DNA from: Nocardia lijiangensis NBRC 108240
GTDB lineage: Bacteria > Actinomycetota > Actinomycetes > Mycobacteriales > Mycobacteriaceae
DNA: 34,104 nucleotides
Direction: 5' to 3'
Assembly (NCBI RefSeq): GCF_001613045.1
Contig: NZ_BDBP01000088.1
Coordinates: 1-34,104, forward strand
Shown: piece after piece, positions 26,583 through 32,967 of the stretch
How the letters are laid out: the number at the start of each line of letters is the position of its first letter
Position numbering within the stretch: the first letter of the stretch is position 1
The notes under the pieces: generated by a model
Database searches by the model: none
The model's input: the letters and a program-made list of their open reading frames with translations, nothing else
Told to the model about the DNA's origin: nothing
Position numbers and translations under genes: made by a program

Positions 26583-27539
26583 TCAGTCGTCCGTCGTCAG
26601 CTGCGGATCCCAGTCCGGACCGAGCCGGTGCTGCAGCCACTCCCGCAGGGCGGGGCCGTATTCCTCTCGTTCCAAAGCGAAATCGACCGCAGCACGAAGA
26701 TAACCGCCCGGGTTGCCCAAATCGTGGCGCGACCCACGGTGCACCACGACGTGTACGGGGTGCCCCTCCGCGATCAGCAGCGCGATGGCGTCGGTGAGTT
26801 GCAACTCACCACCGGCGCCCGGCTGGATTCGCCGCAGGGCGTCGAAGATGGCCCGGTCCAACAGGTATCGGCCCGCGGCCGCGAAAGTGGACGGCGCGTC
26901 GGCCAGCGCGGGCTTCTCCACCATTCCGTTGACCCGCAGCACATTCGGGTTGGTCGCGTCGGGCACCGGCGCGACGTCGAAGACGCCGTACGCGCTGACC
27001 TCTTCCTTCGGCACGTCGATGGCGCACAGCACGGACCCGCCGCGCTTGCGCCGCACCCGGCTCATCACGTCGAGCACGCCGCACGGCAGCACCAGATCGT
27101 CCGGGAGCAGGACCGCGATCGCGTCCTCGTCGTCATCGAGCACCTGTTCGGCCTGCGCCACCGCGTGGCCGAGGCCGAGCGGCTCCTCCTGCACCACCGA
27201 GGTGACATCCAGCAGGGCGGGCGCCTTGCGCACCTTCTCCAGCAGGTGGAATTTGCCGCGCTCGGCGAGGGTGCTCTCCAGCACCAGGTCCTCGACGAAG
27301 TGCGCGACGACGCCGTCCTTGCCCGGCGAGGTCACGATCACGAGCCGGTCCGCACCGGACTCGGCGGCCTCGCTGGCCACCAGCTCGATGCCCGGAGTGT
27401 CCACCACGGGCAGCAACTCTTTGGGCACCGTCTTGGTCGCGGGCAGGAAGCGGGTCCCGAGCCCGGCCGCTGGCACGACTGCCGTGCGGAAACACGACGT
27501 CAGCGCACCATCCGCGGACTGTCCTGCCATTGCTGTCAT
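26583..27539 (-). CDS. galU: UTP-glucose-1-phosphate uridylyltransferase
   Basis: 318 residues from ATG 27539; GTG 27545 and ATG 27530 are alternatives. The nucleotide-binding signature VVPAAGLGTRFLPATKTVPKELLPVVD is near the N-terminus, and VIVTS, EPLGLGHAV and VEKP follow as in bacterial GalU. It makes UDP-glucose from UTP and glucose-1-phosphate for trehalose, glycolipid and envelope polysaccharides. It is divergent from the 5-FCL gene, with only 65 bp between starts, so the promoters must nearly abut. Confidence 0.95.
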   Translation of the reverse strand: MTAMAGQSADGALTSCFRTAVVPAAGLGTRFLPATKTVPKELLPVVDTPGIELVASEAAESGADRLVIVTSPGKDGVVAHFVEDLVLESTLAERGKFHLLEKVRKAPALLDVTSVVQEEPLGLGHAVAQAEQVLDDDEDAIAVLLPDDLVLPCGVLDVMSRVRRKRGGSVLCAIDVPKEEVSAYGVFDVAPVPDATNPNVLRVNGMVEKPALADAPSTFAAAGRYLLDRAIFDALRRIQPGAGGELQLTDAIALLIAEGHPVHVVVHRGSRHDLGNPGGYLRAAVDFALEREEYGPALREWLQHRLGPDWDPQLTTDD

Positions 27540-27604
27540 ACGCACACCCTATCCATCCATCACCGCCCGACCGCCGTCGCGGCGACCCGGCACCCGGTGA
27601 GCTT

Positions 27605-28222
27605 ATGGTGATCCCCATGGAGATGCCCGGCGAGCGCGACAAACATGCATGGCGTGGCGAAATTCTCGCCCGACGGGCCGCGCTGTCCGCGGACGAGCGT
27701 GAGCGAGAGGCGCTGGCGCTGGCCGAAGCGATCGGCAAGTTCGAGACACCGCTGGTCTCCGAATGGGTGTGCGCATACGTGCCGGTCCGCGATGAGCCGG
27801 GGTCGATGGCCCAGCTGGAAGCACTGCGGGAGACCGGTGCGCGCGTACTTCTGCCGCTCACCGGCGATGCGGAAGCGTTGAACTGGGCCGAGTACACGGG
27901 CCCTGCCGACCTGCGCCGGGCCAGGTACGGGCTGCGGGAGCCGAGCGGACCCGCACTGGGCGCCGAGGCCGTCGCGCTGGCCGAGCTGATCCTGATCCCC
28001 GCGCTCGCCGTGGACCGGCGCGGCGTCCGGCTGGGGCGCGGGGCCGGGCACTACGACCGCACGCTCGGCGCGGCCCGGCCGGACGCGAGGCTGGTCGCGG
28101 TGGTGCGCGACGACGAATTCGTGGATCGGCTTCCGGAAGAACCACACGACCTGCGGATGGGTTGGGTCCTCACGCCGTACGGCGGATTGCGGCAAATCGG
28201 CGGCGATCCGGTCGCGGAATGA
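27605..28222 (+). CDS. 5-formyltetrahydrofolate cyclo-ligase
   Basis: 205 residues from ATG 27605; ATG 27617 and 27623 are equally possible and ribosome-binding sites are weak. Features are an N-terminal helix with RRAALSADERE, VPVRDEPGSM, LILIPALAVDRRGVRLGRGA (phosphate/ATP loop) and GHYDR. It converts 5-formyl-THF to 5,10-methenyl-THF with ATP, salvaging stored folate. Same neighbour arrangement as Rv0992c, divergent from galU. The next gene, ruc-like, starts 70 bp downstream behind its own operator. Confidence 0.92.
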   Translation: MVIPMEMPGERDKHAWRGEILARRAALSADEREREALALAEAIGKFETPLVSEWVCAYVPVRDEPGSMAQLEALRETGARVLLPLTGDAEALNWAEYTGPADLRRARYGLREPSGPALGAEAVALAELILIPALAVDRRGVRLGRGAGHYDRTLGAARPDARLVAVVRDDEFVDRLPEEPHDLRMGWVLTPYGGLRQIGGDPVAE

Positions 28223-28239
28223 ACGACCGATTGGCGGCG

Positions 28240-28266
28240 TTGGCACTGTCGGCTGTAGAGTGCCAA
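28240..28266 (+). promoter_or_regulatory. CIRCE-like HrcA operator upstream of the ruc-like gene
   Basis: TTGGCACTG, exactly 9 bp, then GAGTGCCAA: 8 of 9 positions are inverted-symmetric. The CIRCE consensus is TTAGCACTC-N9-GAGTGCTAA. It lies 26 bp before the GTG start, so a heat-shock repressor of HrcA type could block transcription. Confidence 0.75.
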
Positions 28267-28291
28267 GTTGACGAACCCTGCGGAGGATCCT

Positions 28292-28585
28292 GTGCCAACT
28301 TATTCATACGCGTGCACCGAGTGTGACAACCGCTTCGACATCGTGCAGTCCTTCACCGACGACGCACTGACGGTCTGCGAGAACTGCTCCGGGAAGCTGC
28401 GCAAGCTGTTCAACTCGGTCGGCATCGTGTTCAAGGGCAGTGGTTTCTACCGCACCGACAGCCGCGGCGGCGCGTCCACCGCGAGCGAGCCCGCGAAGTC
28501 CGACAGCAGCTCCAGCTCGTCGAGCTCCGACTCGAGTTCCTCCAGCAGCGCGAGCACGACCACCAGCACGGCCGTCGCCAGCTGA
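28292..28585 (+). CDS. ruc: FmdB-type zinc-ribbon protein, Ruc (Rv0991c)-like chaperone
   Basis: 97 residues from GTG 28292 with GGAGG 6 bp upstream; an earlier in-frame start at 28268 is less likely. Residues 1-50 hold two CxxC knuckles (ACTEC and VCENC), a zinc ribbon, followed by LFNSVGIVFKGSGFYRTDSR. The last 40 residues are Ser/Thr-rich and disordered. M. tuberculosis Rv0991c (Ruc) has this layout and acts as a redox-regulated chaperone once zinc is lost and the cysteines oxidise. The CIRCE-like site upstream fits a heat-shock role. Confidence 0.9.
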   Translation: MPTYSYACTECDNRFDIVQSFTDDALTVCENCSGKLRKLFNSVGIVFKGSGFYRTDSRGGASTASEPAKSDSSSSSSSSDSSSSSSASTTTSTAVAS

Positions 28586-28608
28586 TTCCGCGGCCGCCCG
28601 ATTCCGGG

Positions 28609-28635
28609 TTGTCCACAGCCTCTCGTCTATCCACA
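28609..28635 (+). promoter_or_regulatory. Pair of DnaA-box-like sequences
   Basis: TTGTCCACA (28609-28617), identical to the actinobacterial DnaA box, and CTATCCACA (28627-28635), 8 of 9 to TTATCCACA. They are in the same orientation, 18 bp apart, between ruc and the SAF gene. No other origin feature is seen. Confidence 0.5.
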
Positions 28636-28686
28636 GACCACCTTTTCGTGCGTCGCGCGGTGTGATTCTGGCCATAGGATCCGGCC

Positions 28687-29355
28687 ATGACTCGCGCACT
28701 CGCCGATCTCGGTCGCGGTAGCCCGCTGCGCTTCGCGCTGTGGAACCGCCCGCCCTGGGCCGATGGCCTGCTCGCCCGCCGAGTGATCGCGGCGGCGCTG
28801 ACGCTGCTGGCGGTCGTCCTGTTCGCGCGCGGGAATCCCGGCGCGGCACGGGCCGAGGTCGTCGTCGCGGGGCGTGATCTGCCGCCAGGCACAGTGCTCG
28901 AGCCGGGGGATCTGAAGTCGGTGCCGCGCGAATCGGGCACCCTTCCCGCGGGCGCGGTGCGCGATCCCGCGACGCTCCTCGGCGCGACGTCGACGGGTGC
29001 GATGCGCGCCGGTGAGGTGTTCACCGATCTGCGGGTGGTCGGGCCCCGTCTGGCCGAGGTGGCCACCGGCGCGCGTGATGCGCGCATCGTCCCGATCCGG
29101 TTGGCCGACAGCGCGGTCGCGGAGATCCTGCGCGCCGGCGACCGCGTCGATGTGATCGGCGGCGAGGAGCAGCACGGGACCGGCGCACGCCCGGCCCGCA
29201 CCCTCGCGAGCGACGCCGCGGTGGTCCTGGTTTCCCAGCCCGGCGGACGGCGCGACGCGGCGGACCGGGTGGTGCTGATCGCGATGGATTCCGAGCGCGC
29301 CACGGTGGTCGCCGCGGCATCCCTGCACACCGCGCTCACGGTCGTCTTCCATTGA
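28687..29355 (+). CDS. SAF-domain protein, CpaB/RcpC-like
   Basis: 222 residues from ATG 28687. One transmembrane helix (VIAAALTLLAVVLFA, about 33-48) is followed by a SAF domain (VVVAGRDLPPGTVLEPGDLK, about 58-115) and a C-terminal region with IPIRL/VDVIGG typical of CpaB/RcpC. In tad pilus systems CpaB is a pilus assembly factor, but no other tad genes lie here, so its role in this genus is unclear. It stands alone between ruc and mscL, as the corresponding genes do in mycobacteria. Confidence 0.85.
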   Translation: MTRALADLGRGSPLRFALWNRPPWADGLLARRVIAAALTLLAVVLFARGNPGAARAEVVVAGRDLPPGTVLEPGDLKSVPRESGTLPAGAVRDPATLLGATSTGAMRAGEVFTDLRVVGPRLAEVATGARDARIVPIRLADSAVAEILRAGDRVDVIGGEEQHGTGARPARTLASDAAVVLVSQPGGRRDAADRVVLIAMDSERATVVAAASLHTALTVVFH

Positions 29356-29391
29356 CCGCGCACCGGCTCGAATCGAATTCGCGACGCGAAT

Positions 29392-29406
29392 ATGTTCGCC
29401 GAACAT
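29392..29406. promoter_or_regulatory. Perfect inverted repeat upstream of mscL
   Basis: ATGTTCG, one base, CGAACAT. It lies 93 bp before the mscL start in the only short AT-richer stretch. Possible operator of an unknown dimeric repressor; it is not the LexA arrangement, which has GAAC before GTTC. Confidence 0.45.
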
Positions 29407-29498
29407 TAACCAACAAGGTCCATTAGCATTCCCGATACCCGGCACGCAGATTCCGCCGAGCCCGACCGTCGCTGTCGTCCGAAGAGGAGAGATCGGCA

Positions 29499-29915
29499 AT
29501 GCTCAAGGGATTCAAGGATTTCATGCTGCGCGGAAACGTCGTCGACCTGGCAGTTGCGGTCATAATCGGCACCGCCTTCGTCGCGATCGTCACCGCGTTC
29601 ACCGACGGCATCATCAATCCGGTGCTCGCCGTTTTCGGCGGGACCGATGAACTCGGCCTCGGTTTCCACCTGGTTGCCGACAAGCCAGCGACCTTCGTTC
29701 AGGTCGGCCCGATCATCACCGCGTTCATCAATTTCGCCCTCATCGCGGCGGTGCTGTATTTCGTGCTGGTGCTGCCCGCCGCACAGATGAAGAAGCGATA
29801 CGGCGGCGCGGTGGAAGAGCCGCTGAGCGACACCGAGATTCTGGTTCAGATCCGCGATCTGCTGGCCGAGGGGCGCGAGAGCGCGGGCGGGCGGCACGAG
29901 TTCCGTGCCGAGTAG
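29499..29915 (+). CDS. mscL: Large-conductance mechanosensitive channel
   Basis: 138 residues from ATG 29499 with GAGGAGAG upstream. The N-terminal amphipathic MLKGFKDFMLRGN, TM1 with VVDLAVAVIIGTAFVAIVTA (pore-lining), a periplasmic loop and TM2 (IITAFINFALIAAVLYFVLV), then the charged C-terminal helix, are all in place. It forms a homopentamer that opens at high membrane tension on hypoosmotic shock. Monocistronic by layout; a terminator lies at 30093. Confidence 0.96.
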   Translation: MLKGFKDFMLRGNVVDLAVAVIIGTAFVAIVTAFTDGIINPVLAVFGGTDELGLGFHLVADKPATFVQVGPIITAFINFALIAAVLYFVLVLPAAQMKKRYGGAVEEPLSDTEILVQIRDLLAEGRESAGGRHEFRAE

Positions 29916-30219
29916 GAAGCGGGTCCTGAAGCAGCGCCCCAGCGGCCCGCTTCCGTCGGTTCGTCCGGTTTGTCCCCTCCGAACGACCATCCCAGCGTAA
30001 CTCCGAGCAAATACGGGCGTTCATCGGTACGTCATCCGGAGTTACGCCAGCGGCCATCTCGAGACGCGAAACCCAGCAGCCGCGCAAACGACAACGGGCC
30101 CGTCGCCGAAGCGACGGGCCCGTTCGTTCGGGTCACCGGGCGCGCGACTCCACGAGTCCGCGACCGGACTAAGTCCGCCCGAACCCCGTAATTGGCCGGA
30201 GCTCAGGCGGACGAACGTA
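29916..30219. other. Intergenic region between mscL and porin genes (convergent)
   Basis: 304 bp. It holds the terminator at 30093-30124; otherwise no gene seen. Confidence 0.5.
30093..30124. terminator. Bidirectional hairpin between mscL and porins
   Basis: A 14-bp perfect stem (aacgggcccgtcgc and gcgacgggcccgtt) with a CGAA tetraloop. It can stop transcription from both convergent sides, though the T-run is short. Confidence 0.8.
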
Positions 30220-30891
30220 TCAGCCGATGCTGAACGGCTGACCCCACAGCGTCACCCAGGTGACGACGTTGTCGGTCTCGACCTCGACGCTGACGAAGGC
30301 GCGAGCCTGCGCGTAGCCACCGCAGCCCGACAGGCCGATGGTGGAGTCCGACCAGGTGACAGAGCCGTTGCTGCCCTTGAACTTGTTGCGCTTCTTGTGC
30401 GACTCGTTGCCGAAGTCGTCGGCCTGCTCGATGTCGAGGATGTAGAACGAGGTCGCCTGGCCCGGGCCGAGCGACAGGTTGCCGCCGCTGGTCGCGCCGA
30501 TGCTCGGCGACTCGCCCTCCCAGTCGCTACCGGCCTCGATGCCGCCCTCGGCGCCACCGCCCGCGATGTTCACCTGGCAGCCGACGGTGTAGCCCGGGAA
30601 GATCTTGCCGCCGGCTTCCGCGCCGGTGCCGGACAGCTCGACCTGAGCCGAACCGGAGACCCACGCGTTGCGGTGCACCGGGGTGGAGCCAAGGGACGGG
30701 CTGATGTTGGCGGACTCGCCGACCAGGCGGACGGTCACCACGGTGCCGTCGGACAGGTGCTTGACGATCTCGCCGCCCGGCAGCGGAACGAAGGTGTCGG
30801 CGTTGGCAGCGCCGGTGGAGAACAGGCCCATGGCGATAGTGGCGGCGGCGCCGACACCGGCAGCCCGCGCCACGTTCTTACGGTTGATCAT
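30220..30891 (-). CDS. MspA-family cell-wall porin (Nfp-like)
   Basis: 223 residues from ATG 30891, with GAGGGG upstream. Signal peptide 1-31 (GVGAAATIAMGLFSTGAANA) is cut before DTFVPLPGG. The rest is beta-rich; two cysteines (GCQVN near 106, SGCGGYAQ near 195) are shared with the neighbouring porin and may form a disulfide. The C-terminus WGQPFSIG is the typical MspA end. MspA-type octamers form hydrophilic channels through the mycolic-acid outer membrane. Second gene of a tandem pair, 137 bp after the first, as with nfpA-nfpB of Nocardia farcinica, where the two subunits make a hetero-oligomer; I cannot assign which of the two names applies. Confidence 0.92.
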   Translation of the reverse strand: MINRKNVARAAGVGAAATIAMGLFSTGAANADTFVPLPGGEIVKHLSDGTVVTVRLVGESANISPSLGSTPVHRNAWVSGSAQVELSGTGAEAGGKIFPGYTVGCQVNIAGGGAEGGIEAGSDWEGESPSIGATSGGNLSLGPGQATSFYILDIEQADDFGNESHKKRNKFKGSNGSVTWSDSTIGLSGCGGYAQARAFVSVEVETDNVVTWVTLWGQPFSIG

Positions 30892-31028
30892 TTGCAGTAC
30901 CCCTCGAGGGTTGAATTCGCTTCAGCGAGAAGATTGTTCGTGGTTCGATCGGCAGCGGTCCGGAACCGGCAACGGTCGCCGATGCGACCGATTCCGGTCC
31001 GCGCGCGCCGCGCTGGACTCGACAGACG

Positions 31029-31703
31029 TCAGCCGATGCTGAACGGCATTCCGTACAGGGTGGTCTTCGAGTAGTGGTCACCGATGATCTCGACCACGGT
31101 GTACGCGCGCGCCTGGGCGTAGCCCGCGCAGCCCTGGATCTCGATCTCGGCATCCTGGTACTCGACCGAGTACACACCCGGCTTCAGGATGTCCTTGTAG
31201 TCGATCTGCACGAACTTGACCTCGCCGGGGCCGAGGTTCAGGCCGATGGACCCGCCCATGCTGAAACCGTCGAGGTTGACGCCGCCGGACACACCCGCGG
31301 AGATGGCGTCGTCGGCGATGCTGACCTGGCAGCCGACGATGTAGCCGGTGCTCAGCTGGGATGTGCCGTGCGTCGAGGAGTTGTTGCTGCCCGGGCCGCC
31401 CGCGGGGCCGTTGTTCGGGCCCACTTCACCCTCGGGGGTGACGGTGACATCGGCGGTGGCGTTGCCCGAGACCCAGACGACGCGACCGGCGCCGTTGGCG
31501 GCAAGGGACGGCGAAATCAGGGCGTGCTCACCCGTGCGGGTCAGGGTCACGCCCGCTCCGACCTTCTGACCGTCCGGCAACGGCACGAAGGTGTCGGCAT
31601 TGGCAGCACCGGTCGACAGCAGGCCCATGGCAACGGCCGCGGCGGCGCCGACGCCCGCGACGCGGGCACCGCGACGCAGACCGTTGGTGCGGTTCTCGCT
31701 CAT
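31029..31703 (-). CDS. MspA-family cell-wall porin (Nfp-like), first of pair
   Basis: 224 residues from ATG 31703 with GAGGGGA upstream; an in-frame ATG at 31742 has no ribosome-binding site. Signal peptide (AGVGAAAAVAMGLLSTGAANA) precedes DTFVPLPDG, nearly the same as in its neighbour. Relative to that, it carries a Gly/Asn/Pro/Ser insertion (GPNNGPAGGPGSNNSSTHG, about 110-130), probably a surface loop. The two cysteines and the C-terminal GMPFSIG are kept. It probably assembles with the downstream porin. The long AT-richer upstream region with a CRP-like site suggests regulated expression. Confidence 0.92.
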   Translation of the reverse strand: MSENRTNGLRRGARVAGVGAAAAVAMGLLSTGAANADTFVPLPDGQKVGAGVTLTRTGEHALISPSLAANGAGRVVWVSGNATADVTVTPEGEVGPNNGPAGGPGSNNSSTHGTSQLSTGYIVGCQVSIADDAISAGVSGGVNLDGFSMGGSIGLNLGPGEVKFVQIDYKDILKPGVYSVEYQDAEIEIQGCAGYAQARAYTVVEIIGDHYSKTTLYGMPFSIG

Positions 31704-32213
31704 ACTTCCCCTCATCAGGTTCAAACAGTCAACCTCGACCATCGAGGCTGGACGGTGGTCCTCTCAGGCCCAGCTCAGTTTGTCGCCCCTTTGTTGCCGA
31801 TATGTAACCGGCTGTTATTTCGGCGCAACGGGCATCACTGGACTACGGAACCGAGCCTGGTTCCGCCGGATCGACAACATACGTGCCGAATCCGGGCCTG
31901 TGAGGACCTTCGTTTGGGTGGCTCTGGCGAGAGATTAAACGGTTAGTAACTGCCTGGCAACGTAAAGAAATGTAAAGATCAATGTGATGTAGATCACTAG
32001 TGCTGACATGCCAATATCGCTTGACGTGCATAAATGCAGGCGGGGATGTCGCACTTTCACGGAAACGGTCGTTTCGAGTCGCAACGACGCCATCGACCGT
32101 TTACGAGACAAGGCCGTAATCGATGGCGCAGATCACAGCCCGTTAAAGAAAACAGTGAGGAGGTAACGGGCGCATATAGCCCTAAAGTACGTACTTAAAT
32201 AGTAGGAATTAGC
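31704..32213. other. AT-richer regulatory intergenic region upstream of porins
   Basis: 510 bp without a gene, clearly lower in G+C than its surroundings. Besides the CRP-like site it has a 10-bp direct repeat of GTAAAGA (31962 and 31972), a cccgtta/taacggg inverted repeat (32139-32170) and a 12-bp palindrome AAGTACGTACTT (32185-32196). Two porins and a small ORF on the same strand flank it. The porin promoter must be here. Confidence 0.6.
31983..31998. promoter_or_regulatory. CRP/GlxR-like binding site
   Basis: TGTGA, six bases (TGTAGA), TCACT: 9 of 10 matches to TGTGA-N6-TCACA, the CRP/GlxR consensus of actinobacteria. It lies 280 bp upstream of the first porin. Confidence 0.6.
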
Positions 32214-32402
32214 TCAACCGTGGTGCGGAGGCACCTGGGAGCGCAACCAGTCGTCGCCGGAGCGGCGGTCGTCCGGGTCGTCGCCGCGTTCGTCGCGGGT
32301 GGTGTCCGGCAGGGTGTCGCCGAAGATCCGCGCCAGACGCGCGGCGTCCCTCGCCCGGCGCGCGGCGGGGCGAGGGACGTCGGAAGAGTCGGCGGCCGGA
32401 AT
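32214..32402 (-). CDS. Small ORF after moaB-like gene, possible ATT start
   Basis: 62 codons end at TGA 32216-32214 and read IPAADSSDVPRPAARRARDA, then ARLARIFGDTLPDTT, an Asp-rich stretch, then DWLRSQVPPHHG. Composition and G+C at third positions look coding, and I recall similar C-termini ending VPPHHG in small actinobacterial proteins. No ATG, GTG or TTG starts the frame within 90 bp upstream. The only start-like codon is ATT at 32402, which overlaps the moaB-like stop as TAATT, mirroring the common TAATG coupling. Alternatives are a sequencing error, a frameshift or a longer overlapping start. Function unknown. Confidence 0.55.
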   Translation of the reverse strand: MPAADSSDVPRPAARRARDAARLARIFGDTLPDTTRDERGDDPDDRRSGDDWLRSQVPPHHG

Positions 32403-32896
32403 TATTCGGCCAATCCCGACAGTTCGCCGATCACTTTGCTGGCGAGCGGCGAGAGGGTTGCCATACCGTCGCGGATGGCGGCGCGGGTGCCCGGCAGGTT
32501 CACCACCAGGGTGCTGCCCGACACGCCGGCGAGCCCGCGCGACAGCCCCGCGTCCAGCGAGCCCGCGACCCGGCCGGAGGAGCGCAGCGCCTCGCTGATC
32601 CCGGGCAGTTCCCGGTCCAGCACCTGCGAAGTCGCCTCCGGCGTCACGTCGCGCGGCGACATCCCGGTGCCGCCCACCGAGATGACCAGATCGACACCGC
32701 CGATCACCGCCGTGTTCAGCGCATTGCGGATCTCCACCTCATCGGCCTGCACCGACACCGACGCGTCCACGAGGAAACCCGCCTCGGTGAGCAGCTCGGT
32801 GACCAGCGGGCCGAGCGAGTCCACACCTCCATGCGCCGTTCGATCGTCGACGACCACCACCAGTGCACGCCCCGCCACAGGAGCATCGATTTCCAT
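32402..32896 (-). CDS. moaB2: MoaB/Mog-like molybdopterin-biosynthesis protein
   Basis: 164 residues from ATG 32896 (GGTGAG upstream), aligning best with family N-termini (ALVVVVDDRTAHGGVDSLGP). GTG 32971, which overlaps the protease stop as GTGA, would add 25 residues. Core motifs are DLVISVGGTGMSPRDVTPEA and VVNLPGTRAA, the molybdopterin-binding fold of MoaB/MogA. It adenylylates molybdopterin, or is a paralogue. Position beside an HtrA protease matches Rv0984 next to pepD. Confidence 0.85.
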   Translation of the reverse strand: MEIDAPVAGRALVVVVDDRTAHGGVDSLGPLVTELLTEAGFLVDASVSVQADEVEIRNALNTAVIGGVDLVISVGGTGMSPRDVTPEATSQVLDRELPGISEALRSSGRVAGSLDAGLSRGLAGVSGSTLVVNLPGTRAAIRDGMATLSPLASKVIGELSGLAE

Positions 32897-32967
32897 GGTG
32901 CTCACCGTAGCGCCTGTGCCGAGCAACCCGGCGGCGGCGCTGGACAATTCCGCGTCGCCGAGCCGCC

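Noticed and set aside
31843..32031. 62-codon minus-strand frame upstream of porins
   Set aside because: It spans the CRP-like site and AT-richer promoter region, has no ribosome-binding site and looks non-coding.
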